NCBI GenBank assembly: GCA_028867335.1
Contig: JAGWGN010000004.1
Coordinates: 1-53,122, forward strand
DNA from: Microcaldota archaeon
GTDB taxonomy: Archaea; Micrarchaeota; Micrarchaeia; Micrarchaeales; CABMGC01
Length of the DNA stretch: 53,122 bases
Direction of reading: 5' to 3'
The translations under genes were made by a program, and so were the position numbers. The notes under the pieces were generated by a model. The model saw only the letters and a program-made list of their open reading frames with translations. It ran no database searches and was not told the DNA's origin. Numbering within the stretch: the first letter of the stretch is position 1; the number at the start of each line of letters is the position of its first letter. Below, one piece after another: positions 31,244 through 40,070 of this stretch.

Positions 31244-33018
31244 ACCTCTATGTGGCCTATCCCGAAGTCGTCCTTGAGCCTCTTGGGGTCTATCTGGTCG
31301 GGAGATCCGTCGAGGAGCAGCTCTCCTCGCTTGTTCTTTGGGAAGAGTATGAAGTCCCTTATGTTGTTCTCGCCAGATAGCAGTGCGACTATCCTGTCAA
31401 GCCCAAGTCCAATTCCCCCGTGCGGCGGCGCGCCGTAGGATAGCGCCTCGATCAAGAAGCCAAATGAGTTCTCTATGGTCTTATCACTCATCCCCAGTAT
31501 CCTGAGTATCTTTTTCTGGAACTCAGGGTCGATTATCCTGATCGATCCGCTGCCCAGCTCGTACCCGTTTAGCACCAAATCGTACTGCCTGCTCATCACC
31601 TTCTGGGGCTCGCTCTCGAGGAACTTCTCGGTTTCAGGGGTAGGCGCGGTTACCGGATTGTGTGCCGGCTTTAGCTTCTTTGTAACCTCATCCATCTCGA
31701 AGAGCGGCATCTCGTCGACCCACAGGAAGCTGAACTCCGAGCCGTAGATTCCGATATGGTCGGAAATGACTTTCCTGAGCTTCCCGAGCGCATCTAAAAG
31801 CAGTCTCTCCGATAGGTCCGACCCGATTATTATTACATCCCCTTCCTTTGGCGAGAGCTTCTTTAACAGCGCCTTCTCGCTTGGCCTCAGCGAGTCTGCT
31901 ATGCTCTGCGGCTCGCTTCTAATCTCGCCTCCCTTCACATATAGCCAGGTAAGCCCCCTTAGGCCGAAGCTCTTTGCGAGCTCGATCGTCTTTAGCATGT
32001 ATGCCTCGTTTATCTTGCTCTCCTTTCCGTACTTTGAGCCCGCGAATGCTATCGCCTTCACCCTGCCCCCGTTCTCCGCAACTCTCTTTAGGATGTTGTA
32101 GTTGCTCTTGACCGCCTCATCGGTTATGTCGACAAGGAAGTTGTCGTATCTGAGGTCAGGCTTGTCGCTTCCGTACTTATTCATAGCCTCGGCAAACGGG
32201 AGGTGCTTAAATGGAGTCTTTAGGCTCTTGCCAACGGCCTCCTTGAATATCTTCTTGAACATGCCCTCGATCAGCGCCTGTATGTACTTCTCGTCCTTGA
32301 ATGCCATCTCAAGATCAATCTGGGTGAACTCCGGCTGCCTGTCCTCCCTCGGGTCCTCGTCCCTGAAGCACTTCGCAATCTGGAAGTACTTCTCAAGGCC
32401 TGAGACCATGCAGATCTGCTTGTAGAACTGGGGAGACTGCGGCAGGGAGTAGAACTTGCCCCTGTTGAATCGCGATGGGACAAGGAAGGTCCTCGCCCCA
32501 GTCTCGTATGTGTCCTTGATCATAATCGGAGTCTCAAGCTCCATGAACTCGTTGTCCCAGAAATACTCCCTCACTATCTTTGAGATCTTGTCCTTGAGCA
32601 CTATGTGTTTGAGCGCCTGCGGCCTTCTCAGGTCAAGGTATCGGTACTGCAGCCTTATCTCCTCGTTTGCAAGGAACTTCTCCTTCTCCTCGATAAGCTC
32701 GAATGGAGGAAGCTTTGACTTGTTTAGCAGCTTGATTGTGCTGACCAGCACCTCTGTCTTTCCGGTCGGGTTCTTCGTGTCCACCGTCTCCTCATTTCTC
32801 TTGTTTACCTTTCCGGTTATCTCAATGACGTACTCCTTGCCCAGCTTCTCCGCCTCCGACTTCACGTCCCCCTCGAAGACCAGCTGCGTAGCGCCGTGCT
32901 TGTCTGCGATGTCGATGAACAGCTTGCCCCCATGGTCGCGGATGTATCTGCACCAGCCGTGAAGTGTGACCTCCTTGCCGATATGCGCCTCCCTGATCTC
33001 TCCACAGCTAAGTTCCAT
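31240..33018 (-). CDS. aspS: Aspartyl-tRNA synthetase, bacterial type
   Basis: A 592-residue class II synthetase. An N-terminal OB fold binds the anticodon (GWCRYIRDHGGKLFIDI), then come motif 2 FRDEDPREDRQPEFTQIDLE and motif 3 GLGLDRIVALLSG. Between them, at about residues 280-400, lies the GAD insertion found in bacterial AspRS; archaeal AspRS is about 430 residues and lacks it. The gene follows gatC-gatA-gatB by 31 bases, so it probably charges tRNA-Asn as well with Asp, for conversion by GatCAB. A bacterial origin by transfer is inferred. Confidence 0.96.
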   Translation of the reverse strand: MELSCGEIREAHIGKEVTLHGWCRYIRDHGGKLFIDIADKHGATQLVFEGDVKSEAEKLGKEYVIEITGKVNKRNEETVDTKNPTGKTEVLVSTIKLLNKSKLPPFELIEEKEKFLANEEIRLQYRYLDLRRPQALKHIVLKDKISKIVREYFWDNEFMELETPIMIKDTYETGARTFLVPSRFNRGKFYSLPQSPQFYKQICMVSGLEKYFQIAKCFRDEDPREDRQPEFTQIDLEMAFKDEKYIQALIEGMFKKIFKEAVGKSLKTPFKHLPFAEAMNKYGSDKPDLRYDNFLVDITDEAVKSNYNILKRVAENGGRVKAIAFAGSKYGKESKINEAYMLKTIELAKSFGLRGLTWLYVKGGEIRSEPQSIADSLRPSEKALLKKLSPKEGDVIIIGSDLSERLLLDALGKLRKVISDHIGIYGSEFSFLWVDEMPLFEMDEVTKKLKPAHNPVTAPTPETEKFLESEPQKVMSRQYDLVLNGYELGSGSIRIIDPEFQKKILRILGMSDKTIENSFGFLIEALSYGAPPHGGIGLGLDRIVALLSGENNIRDFILFPKNKRGELLLDGSPDQIDPKRLKDDFGIGHIEV

Positions 33019-33049
33019 CTACTTCACGAATTAATCTGGTTTGTCTTAG

Positions 33050-34351
33050 CTAATTTTTAAACCCTTTCTTCAGGACTAGACCAAGCCGCTCGGAGACGAG
33101 CCTTGGGCTTGCATTTAGCTTCTTTGCAACTGCGCCAACTATGAAGTTTAGCGCCTTGGGGTTCTTCTCGTGCTCAAGCATAATCTTAGGGTTAGCGGCG
33201 ATCATCTTGCCTATCTCCTCGTCAATCTCCTCCGATGATACATCAGAGACCGTGACCTTCACATGAGACCCCGATGTGACGTTCTTTATTATCTGGTCGG
33301 TTATCTGATGGCCACTCTTTGAGATCTCAAGAAGCTCGGTGAACTTCTCGTTGCTCAGCTTTATGCTCTCGTAGCGCTTTAGCACCTCGATGACGTTTAT
33401 TATGGACTGTATCGGCCACTTGCCCTGGGAGTGCTGCAGGAGCTCAAGCGCCTTGGAATCGAACTGCACAAGCTCGAGCAGCGTCTTCTTGCTGCATCCG
33501 TACTTCTTTGATATCGCCTCTGCGATTCTGCTTGCGATTATCGGCTCTTCCCTCTCCTTTTCCTCTATTTTGTAAAAGGTAAGGTCTGGCTCGTAGATGA
33601 ATCCGTACTCCTCGTCGCTCTCCTTCTCCCTTGAGGCATCAGTCTTGAGGCTCTTCTCATTGTAGGACCTTGTCTCTGCGACTATCTTCTGCTTTTTGGA
33701 GACGAGCTCCTCCTGCCTCTTTATCTCGTATCTTGCGGCGTCGACGAGGTTTCTTATCCCGGTCACGTTCTTTACCTCAACCCTTGCGTCCGATACCGAG
33801 ATGTTTAGGTCCACCTTGAGCTCCTTCTCTATGTCCACGCCCAGGTAGTAGAGTATGCTCCTTAGTTCGTTTAGAAACTCCCTGAGCTCATCCTCGGATG
33901 CGATGTCGGGCTCTGTGACTATCTCAAGGAGCGGGAGGCCCGACCTGTTGAAATCGACAAGGGTGTAGTTGTCCTCTCGGATTATCTTCGCGGGGTCCTC
34001 CTCGAGCTGTATTCGCCTTATTCTGACCCTCTTCTTCTCCAGGTCGAGATGGCCGTCAACACCGATTGCGTCGTGCAGCTGTGTTATCTGGTAGGATTTT
34101 GGCAGATCCGGATAGAAGTAGACCTTTCTGACGAAGGAGGTTCTGTTTTTTGAGACGCATTTCAGCGCGCTTGCCACATCAAGAGAGTATTCGAGTGCGG
34201 CCTTGTTGAGCATCGGCTTTGAGCCAGGAAATCCGAGGCATATGGGGCAGATTGAGGAGTTTGGCTCCTCAGAAGTCGTGCTGCATGCGCAAAACAATTT
34301 TGACTTTGTCGGAAGTGCAACATGAACTTCTAATCCAATCTTCATAATCAT
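33050..34351 (-). CDS. gatB: Aspartyl/glutamyl-tRNA amidotransferase subunit B
   Basis: A 433-residue GatB, the tRNA-binding kinase subunit of GatCAB that activates the mischarged Asp-tRNA. It starts MIMKIGLEVHVALPTKSKLF with the zinc cysteines CACS and CPICLGFPGS. PDLPKSYQITQ and NRSGLPLLEIVTEPD are family hallmarks. A C-terminal helical YqeY-like tail ends LGLVLKKGF. The ATG at 34351 shares its A with the gatA stop, so I prefer it to an upstream GTG/ATG in frame. Somewhat shorter than bacterial GatB. Confidence 0.95.
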   Translation of the reverse strand: MIMKIGLEVHVALPTKSKLFCACSTTSEEPNSSICPICLGFPGSKPMLNKAALEYSLDVASALKCVSKNRTSFVRKVYFYPDLPKSYQITQLHDAIGVDGHLDLEKKRVRIRRIQLEEDPAKIIREDNYTLVDFNRSGLPLLEIVTEPDIASEDELREFLNELRSILYYLGVDIEKELKVDLNISVSDARVEVKNVTGIRNLVDAARYEIKRQEELVSKKQKIVAETRSYNEKSLKTDASREKESDEEYGFIYEPDLTFYKIEEKEREEPIIASRIAEAISKKYGCSKKTLLELVQFDSKALELLQHSQGKWPIQSIINVIEVLKRYESIKLSNEKFTELLEISKSGHQITDQIIKNVTSGSHVKVTVSDVSSEEIDEEIGKMIAANPKIMLEHEKNPKALNFIVGAVAKKLNASPRLVSERLGLVLKKGFKN

Positions 34352-35688
34352 CACAGGTTGTGCTTGAACTGGTATTCGAATGATTTCTCCCATTCGGAAA
34401 CAAAATCAAGAAGTGCGTAATCGTTGAAATGGGACGTGACAAGCTGTGCCCCAACCGGCATGCCCTTTATGTAGGCGTATGGAAATGAGACGTGCGGAAA
34501 TCCCGAGAGGTTTGGCGGGATGGTGAGGGCATCCATCGCGTATGTCTGCAGGGGCGATAGCTTCCTGGCCTCCTCTATCTTCGGCGCAGTTATCGGCATC
34601 GTCGGGCTTAGGATAAATGAGTCTTTCATCAGGCCAGCGAGCTTGTTTGTGAGGGCTGTTCTAACCTTGAGCGCCTTTGTGTAGTACTTGTCCTTGACGC
34701 TTGCGCCCCTAACAAACGTGCCGAGGACTATCCTTCTCTTTGCCTCGGTGCCGAAACTTTCCCTTGCATTTGTGAAGAACTCGTTGTACTTCTTTGTGAA
34801 GTCCCCGTATTGCATGCCGTACTTGTATCCATCATACTTTGCCAGGTTTGTAGACGCCTCGGACATTGAGATTATGTAATATGCAGGTATTGCCTTGTCT
34901 ATGAAGTCGAAACTCACATGGTTGATTGCGTATCCCTGGTTCTCGAGCCTTGCCAGAAGAACCTGGAATGTGGATTTTATTTCCTCTGATACGCCGTTCA
35001 TCAGCTGGTCTATCACCACGATCTTTTTCTTCTTCAGGGCGCTGACCTTTTTGTCAACGCAGGTGGAGTCGTATCCGTCCCTGCCCTTTATTATCTCGAA
35101 GGTCTCGCGGACCATGGAGCTGCTTCGTGCCATTATCCCAATCTTATCAAGAGAGTTTGCATAGTCTATCAGGCCGTACCTTGAAACCAGCCCGTAGGTT
35201 GGCGTGAATCCAACGACCCCGCAGAAAGAGGCTGGATTTGAGATCGAACCGCCGGTCGATTCCGCGATGGCAACATGGTTCTTCATCACAGAGGCTGCGA
35301 CTGCCGCGCCGCTGCTCGATCCGCCTGCGACGCACTTATCGTCAAATGGATTTTTCGCAACAACATCCGTATTTACGCCAAAACTCCCGAAACCAAACTC
35401 GTCCATCGCGGTCTTGCCAAGAAATCCGAAGCCCTTATTCATCATCCTCTCGACTGAAGTCGCACTAAACGGTGGCAGATACCCCTTGAGTATCTTTGAA
35501 CCCGCCCTTGACTCGAAACCCTTGACGCAGAGGTTGTCCTTTACGCTAAACGGCACGCCTTCTGAGACATTCTCGTTGATGACGGTGAAAAAGCGGAGCT
35601 CATCGTTTAGCTTTGAGAGCTCCCGAAGCAGCTTTGGATAGTTTACCTTCTCTATCTTTTGCTTTTTTGAATCTTTTGCGCCTCCCAT
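34351..35688 (-). CDS. gatA: Aspartyl/glutamyl-tRNA amidotransferase subunit A
   Basis: A 445-residue amidase that releases ammonia from glutamine for GatB. The Ser-cisSer-Lys triad is visible: Lys in PFSVKDNLC, Ser in ESTGGSISNPAS, and the amidase signature GGSSSGAAVA. The start MGGAKDSKKQ at 35688 avoids most overlap with gatC; an upstream frame start at 35721 is possible. It lies between gatC and gatB in one operon. Confidence 0.95.
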   Translation of the reverse strand: MGGAKDSKKQKIEKVNYPKLLRELSKLNDELRFFTVINENVSEGVPFSVKDNLCVKGFESRAGSKILKGYLPPFSATSVERMMNKGFGFLGKTAMDEFGFGSFGVNTDVVAKNPFDDKCVAGGSSSGAAVAASVMKNHVAIAESTGGSISNPASFCGVVGFTPTYGLVSRYGLIDYANSLDKIGIMARSSSMVRETFEIIKGRDGYDSTCVDKKVSALKKKKIVVIDQLMNGVSEEIKSTFQVLLARLENQGYAINHVSFDFIDKAIPAYYIISMSEASTNLAKYDGYKYGMQYGDFTKKYNEFFTNARESFGTEAKRRIVLGTFVRGASVKDKYYTKALKVRTALTNKLAGLMKDSFILSPTMPITAPKIEEARKLSPLQTYAMDALTIPPNLSGFPHVSFPYAYIKGMPVGAQLVTSHFNDYALLDFVSEWEKSFEYQFKHNL

Positions 35689-35698
35689 CAAACCACGA

Positions 35699-35971
35699 TC
35701 ATATTTCAGGGCCCACCACATAGAATCGATAGGTCTTGGTTCCCTTCAAGAGCGCGTCGGGATTCTCAAAGGGCTCGACCTTGTCCTCCCTTAATCTTTC
35801 CTCAACCTCGATCGGATGGTAGGATGGCTCCAATTTTGAGGTATCCACAGACTCAATTGTGCCAAAGTAGGAGAGTATGGAGTCGATGTCCTTCTTTATC
35901 TGCGCCTTCTCCGAATCGCCTAGCTTGAGCCTGCATACGGCGAGAAGCCTGTCGAATTCCGAATCCTGCAT
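35699..35971 (-). CDS. gatC: Aspartyl/glutamyl-tRNA amidotransferase subunit C
   Basis: A 90-residue GatC, the small belt subunit that holds GatA and GatB together. It begins MQDSEFDRLLAVCRLKLGD and contains IDSILSYFGTIESVDTSKLEP, the usual spacing, with a C-terminal RFYVVGPEI. The ATG at 35971 is about 27 bases downstream of a TTTTTAAGC TATA box, so the operon mRNA is leaderless. The longer frame upstream is rejected on this ground. Confidence 0.88.
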   Translation of the reverse strand: MQDSEFDRLLAVCRLKLGDSEKAQIKKDIDSILSYFGTIESVDTSKLEPSYHPIEVEERLREDKVEPFENPDALLKGTKTYRFYVVGPEI

Positions 35972-35991
35972 AAAGCTATTATCCGCTCCAA

Positions 35992-36031
35992 GCTTAAAAA
36001 GGCTTTTCGCTGGGGAACCTTTAAATAATTT
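35992..36031. promoter_or_regulatory. Divergent promoters of the gat operon and the parvulin gene
   Basis: TTTTTAAGC on the minus strand (about 35993-36002) lies 27 bases from the gatC ATG. TTTAAATAAT on the plus strand (36022-36031) lies 26 bases from the parvulin ATG at 36053. Both give leaderless transcripts. Confidence 0.6.
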
Positions 36032-36052
36032 GAATGGACCTAGAAAGAAAGG

Positions 36053-36337
36053 ATGGTTTTCATGGGAAACAAGATACGATGCTCGCACATACTGGTGGAA
36101 AAGCTCTCGCTCGCTGAGGAGATACTAAAGAAGCTAAAGGAGGGTGGCAACTTCTCTGCGCTAGCGGAGCAGTACTCGATTGACGGCTCAAGGAGGCGAG
36201 GAGGGGACCTCGGAGAGTTCGGTAGAGGGATGATGGTCAAGCCGTTTGAGGATGCCGCATTCAAGCTCGAGAAGGGGGGCATATCCGAGATTGTCAAGAC
36301 CCAGTTCGGCTACCACATAATAAAGAGAACCGGCTAA
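36053..36337 (+). CDS. Parvulin-type peptidyl-prolyl isomerase
   Basis: A 94-residue single-domain parvulin with no signal peptide, so cytoplasmic. The family pattern is complete: IRCSHILVEK, FSALAEQYSIDGSRRRGGDLGEFGRG (quoted part: SIDGSRRRGGDLGEFGRG), MVKPFEDAAFKL and VKTQFGYHIIKR. It speeds cis-trans isomerisation of prolyl bonds. The ATG at 36053 fits leaderless spacing. The CYTH gene follows after four bases. Confidence 0.94.
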   Translation: MVFMGNKIRCSHILVEKLSLAEEILKKLKEGGNFSALAEQYSIDGSRRRGGDLGEFGRGMMVKPFEDAAFKLEKGGISEIVKTQFGYHIIKRTG

Positions 36338-36341
36338 TTGC

Positions 36342-36887
36342 ATGAAGGAGATAGAGACCAAGATAGTCGGATTTGACGAGAAGAAGCTTCGCGCTACGCT
36401 CAAGAAGAGGGCAAAATACATCGCAAAGAGGCACTTCAAAAGATACGTTTTTGACATGGTCGAAAAGGGAAACCGCGGCAACTACGACGAGTTTGTGAGG
36501 ATAAGGACTGACGGCAAGGTCTCCACTCTCACATACAAGTTCAGGAAGGGAAAGGGCATCGACAACACCGAGGAGCTCGAGACCCATATAGGTGACTTTG
36601 AGAAGGCCGCGCAGATAATGTCAAAGCTCGGCACATGGTCTGGCAGCTACAGGCAGGAGAACATGGTTGAGATATGGGCCTACAAGGGAACTGAGGTCAC
36701 AATAGCGAGGTGGCCCCTAATCCCAAAATTCGTTGAGGTCGAAGGCAGATCCATAGCGGCAGTAAAAAGGACAATAAAGGAACTTGCGATAGGAGGAAAG
36801 GAGGTGGGGAATCTAAGCTACGCAAAACTCTTCGCTATGTTCGGAAAGAAAGGGAAGGACCAGGGGAATCTTAGGTTCGTGAACTGA
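36342..36887 (+). CDS. CYTH-domain protein
   Basis: A 181-residue CYTH phosphohydrolase/cyclase superfamily member. It begins with the diagnostic EIETKI and has alternating acidic and basic strands of the tunnel fold (FVRIRTDGKVSTLTYKFRKG; VTIARWPLIPKFVEVEGRS). Relatives cleave triphosphates (thiamine triphosphate, tripolyphosphate, RNA 5' triphosphate) or make cAMP. The archaeal substrate is not known. Operon with parvulin; ends two bases from a convergent gene. Confidence 0.88.
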   Translation: MKEIETKIVGFDEKKLRATLKKRAKYIAKRHFKRYVFDMVEKGNRGNYDEFVRIRTDGKVSTLTYKFRKGKGIDNTEELETHIGDFEKAAQIMSKLGTWSGSYRQENMVEIWAYKGTEVTIARWPLIPKFVEVEGRSIAAVKRTIKELAIGGKEVGNLSYAKLFAMFGKKGKDQGNLRFVN

Positions 36888-36888
36888 A

Positions 36889-37569
36889 TCAGAATATCTT
36901 CTTTGCTGAAAGGTCCTTTGTTACCTCCTCCACATCCTTGATGGTGTCCGTGCCGTGCCAATAACACTCGTGGAACTTTATTCCTCCGAGCAGCCTCTGC
37001 TTTGCGAGTTCTGGGAAGGTCTCGGTCTCTATCGAGCCGTTCTTTGGAAGGTACCCGAATACCTTCGGGGTCATCTTGTACACCCCCGAGTTTATCCAGC
37101 AATCCTTTAGAAGCGGCTTCTCGACAAAACTTGTTATCTCTTCGCCGTCCGTGTTTATTATGCCGTATGGGCTTCGAAGCTGCGTGAGTGCTAGGGAGGC
37201 TGCGTTCTTTCCAAGCCTCATCTCCCCCACATTGAGGTTTGTTATGTTGTCCCCGTTAACCATCACGAACTCCTTCTCCCCTTTTAGCAGGTGCTCCACG
37301 TTCTTTAGCGCTCCGCCTGTTCCCAGCGCCTCCTGCTCTATCACGATCTCCGATTCGACGCCGAGCTTATTGCTCTCGAAGAACTTGACTATCTTATCGG
37401 GCAGATATGAAGCGGTGATGATGAAGGAGTCATACCCGTATCTTTTGAGCCAGTTTATCTGCCACTCCATTATCGGCTTCCCACCGACCTGGACGAGCGG
37501 CTTTGGGACCGTGTCGGTGAGCGGCCTGAGCCTCTTTCCGAATCCGCCAGCAAGTATTACAGCTTTCAT
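36889..37569 (-). CDS. Sugar-phosphate nucleotidyltransferase
   Basis: A 226-residue NDP-sugar pyrophosphorylase. It has the signature AVILAGGFGKRLRPLTDTVP, lysine in PKPLVQVGGKPI, GTGGALKN and MVNGDN for substrate and metal. It joins an NTP and a sugar-1-phosphate to an activated sugar; glucose- or mannose-1-phosphate are the commonest substrates. It has only the catalytic domain, with no left-handed beta-helix. It could feed glycosylation, including the amino-sugar route in the island, but is not linked to it. Confidence 0.9.
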   Translation of the reverse strand: MKAVILAGGFGKRLRPLTDTVPKPLVQVGGKPIMEWQINWLKRYGYDSFIITASYLPDKIVKFFESNKLGVESEIVIEQEALGTGGALKNVEHLLKGEKEFVMVNGDNITNLNVGEMRLGKNAASLALTQLRSPYGIINTDGEEITSFVEKPLLKDCWINSGVYKMTPKVFGYLPKNGSIETETFPELAKQRLLGGIKFHECYWHGTDTIKDVEEVTKDLSAKKIF

Positions 37570-37600
37570 GATCTAACCTTTCCAGAACAGATATTTCAAA

Positions 37601-38866
37601 CTAATCCCTAAGCTTCCTCTCCGCCTTTATGACCTTCTTTATCGCACTGACCGTCTCGGCCTTTACGTCCGCAGGATCAACCTTGACTCTCGCCACCCCG
37701 GTGTCGATTGCTGCCTTGGCCACAGCCGCCGCTACGCTTGCGGTAACCTTTGTCGCAAGCTTCTGGTCGAGCATAGATGGAACGATGTAGTCCGGAGATA
37801 GCTTCTTGCCGACCCCCTTTGCTATCGCCCTTGCGGCGGCCACAAGTATCTCGTAGTTTACCTTTCTTGCGTGAGTCTCTAGAAGTCCCCTCATTATTCC
37901 TGGGAATGCGAGAAGGTTGTTTATCTGGTTTGGAAGCTCGCTGCTGCCCGTCCCGATTATGAACGCCCCGTAGGACTTGCCCTCCTCGTATCCCACCTCC
38001 GGAACCGGATTTGTGAGCGCAAAGATTATCGGCTTCTCATTCATTTTTGATATTAGTTCCTTGCCAAAGTGGCCCTTTCCTGAAAGCCCAATCAGAACGT
38101 CTGCGCCAACTACAACTTCCTCAAGGGTTCCCTTAAACTTTTCAGCGTTTGTGAGTGCGGCTATCTCCGCCTTTATGTCGGTCAGATCATCTCTGCCCTC
38201 GTAGATCACACCCTTCGAATCAAATGAGTAGATCCTCTTTACTCCGATGCTGCTAAGAAGCCTAACCGCGCCGACGCCTGCGGAGCCTGTTCCGTTTATT
38301 ACAATCTTCACATTCTTGATGTTCTTTCCGGCAAGCTTTAGCGCGTTCAGAAGCCCTGCAAGTATCACGGTTGCGGTTCCCTGCTGGTCATCGTGAAAAA
38401 CCGGGATGTTTAGCGATGCCGCAAGCCTGTCAACCACGTAGAAGCTCTTAGGGGACTCTATGTCCTCGATGTTTATCCCCCCGAAAGTTGGCTCAATCTG
38501 CTGGACGAACTTCACGATCTCGTCCTCGTTTGTCGTCCTTATCGAAAGCGGTACTGCATCTACTCCTCCGAACCTCTTGAATAGCACAGCCTTCCCCTCC
38601 ATCACTGGGAGTCCTGCCTCGGGACCTATGTTTCCAAGTCCAAGAATCCTGGTGCCATCGGTGACTATCGCTATTGTGTTCGCCTTTGAGGTGTAGTCGT
38701 AGGCCTTGAGCCAGTCCTCCTTTATCTCAAGGCACGGGTAGGCGACGCCAGGGGTGTAGTAGGTTGAGAGGTCCTCCTGGGTCTGGAGAGGGACCTTGCT
38801 TGCAGTCTCGATCTTTCCCTTGTGCCTCTTATGTAACTCTAGTACTTTTTCCTTGTCTGCCATCAA
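37601..38866 (-). CDS. NAD(P)-dependent malic enzyme
   Basis: A 421-residue malic enzyme of the short prokaryotic type, without the phosphotransacetylase domain. Catalytic and metal residues are in YTPGVAYPCLEI, TDGTRILGLGNIGPEAGLPV and NIEDIESP, the NAD(P) fold in VVINGTGSAGVG, and ALTNPVPEV near the C-terminal active-site side. It decarboxylates malate to pyruvate. It diverges from the pyruvate dehydrogenase operon across about 100 bases, so the product is the substrate of the next enzyme complex. Confidence 0.94.
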   Translation of the reverse strand: MMADKEKVLELHKRHKGKIETASKVPLQTQEDLSTYYTPGVAYPCLEIKEDWLKAYDYTSKANTIAIVTDGTRILGLGNIGPEAGLPVMEGKAVLFKRFGGVDAVPLSIRTTNEDEIVKFVQQIEPTFGGINIEDIESPKSFYVVDRLAASLNIPVFHDDQQGTATVILAGLLNALKLAGKNIKNVKIVINGTGSAGVGAVRLLSSIGVKRIYSFDSKGVIYEGRDDLTDIKAEIAALTNAEKFKGTLEEVVVGADVLIGLSGKGHFGKELISKMNEKPIIFALTNPVPEVGYEEGKSYGAFIIGTGSSELPNQINNLLAFPGIMRGLLETHARKVNYEILVAAARAIAKGVGKKLSPDYIVPSMLDQKLATKVTASVAAAVAKAAIDTGVARVKVDPADVKAETVSAIKKVIKAERKLRD

Positions 38867-38940
38867 ACTACCTAAAAACAGGGAATTAAAAATTGAAAGT
38901 CAAGGTATTTATCGCTTTCTTGGAGGATTTTCACACATCT

Positions 38941-38955
38941 AATAAATACCTTTAT
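38941..38955 (+). promoter_or_regulatory. TATA region of the pyruvate dehydrogenase operon
   Basis: AATAAATACCTTTAT lies about 26 bases before the TTG at 38970 used as start of E1 alpha. The remainder of 38867-38969 is AT-rich and also has to hold the promoter of malic enzyme. Confidence 0.5.
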
Positions 38956-38969
38956 GGTGCAACGAATAA

Positions 38970-40070
38970 TTGATACTACCGATATGGTATGGTGCTTTTT
39001 TGATCAAACGAGTTTTCCAGGGTGCTGTGGACAACATCCAGATACTCGATGAGAACGGCGATATAGACGCCTCTCTTTTTCCAAGCGGGCTCGATGACAA
39101 GAAGATCCTTGAGATGTATAGGTACATGTCGTTTGCAAGGGCGCTTGACGCCAAGTGCCTTAGCCTGCAGAGACAGGGGCGCGCAGTCACCTATGCGCCA
39201 CTGATAGGGGAGGAGGCGACACAGGTCGGAAGCGCGATGGCGATGCGGGCAGGAGATCTTTTTGTCCCAAACTTCAGGCAACATGCAGTCTACCTCGTCA
39301 GGGGACTTCCACTCGAGATAATGTTTCTGTACTGGCGTGGCTTTGAGGAGGGAGCCGCAATACCAAAGGAGGTTGGTGGGTTCCCATACATCGTTCCTGT
39401 GTCGAGCCAGATGCCGCACGCCGCAGGGATTGCATTTGCTCAAAAGTACAACAAGAAGGATGTGGCAGTCCTCGCATATGTTGGAGACGGTGGCACATCA
39501 GAGGGTGATTTCTATGAGGCTCTCAACTTCGCAGGCGTATTCAAATTGCCGATGGTCGCGATAATAGAGAACAACCAGTGGGCGATATCGGTCCCGAGGT
39601 CAAAGCAGAGCGCCGCAGAGACTCTCGCGCAGAAGGGATTTGCGGCAGGGATAAGGTGCGTGCAGGTGGACGGGAACGACGTTATTGCTGTCTACAAGGT
39701 CATCAGCGAGGCGATCGCAAATGCGAAGGACGGGCCAACCCTAATTGAGTGCGTCACATACAGGATGAGCATGCACACAACCGCAGACGACCCGACAAAG
39801 TACAGGGATCCGGCAGAGGTGGAGATCTGGAAGGCGAGGGACCCCATAGACAGGGTGAGGAAATACCTCAGCAAGAAGGCCCTCTGGAGCCTCGAGCTCG
39901 AGAAAGCAATGGGGGAGGAGCAGCTCAAGATAATTGATGAGGCGGTCGCAAAGGCGGAGGCGTTCAAGCCTGATCCAAAAAGCATGTTCGAGAACGTGTA
40001 TGGCTACATGCCACAGGTCTTGCAGGACGAGCTTGATGATTCTGTTGCAAATAATTTCTGGCAGGGATGA
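38970..40070 (+). CDS. pdhA: Pyruvate dehydrogenase E1 component, alpha subunit
   Basis: A 366-residue (or slightly shorter) E1 alpha that decarboxylates pyruvate with thiamine diphosphate. LDAKCLSLQRQGRAVTYAP is typical of the pyruvate/branched-chain E1 alpha. The ThDP motif is GDGGTSEGDFYEALNFAG, ending in ENNQWAIS near residue 195. The phosphorylation-loop region YRMSMHTTADDPTKYR is present. The start is a TTG at 38970 or 39000; no in-frame ATG exists before residue 49. A branched-chain 2-oxoacid substrate cannot be excluded. Its end overlaps E1 beta by four bases. Confidence 0.92.
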   Translation: MILPIWYGAFLIKRVFQGAVDNIQILDENGDIDASLFPSGLDDKKILEMYRYMSFARALDAKCLSLQRQGRAVTYAPLIGEEATQVGSAMAMRAGDLFVPNFRQHAVYLVRGLPLEIMFLYWRGFEEGAAIPKEVGGFPYIVPVSSQMPHAAGIAFAQKYNKKDVAVLAYVGDGGTSEGDFYEALNFAGVFKLPMVAIIENNQWAISVPRSKQSAAETLAQKGFAAGIRCVQVDGNDVIAVYKVISEAIANAKDGPTLIECVTYRMSMHTTADDPTKYRDPAEVEIWKARDPIDRVRKYLSKKALWSLELEKAMGEEQLKIIDEAVAKAEAFKPDPKSMFENVYGYMPQVLQDELDDSVANNFWQG

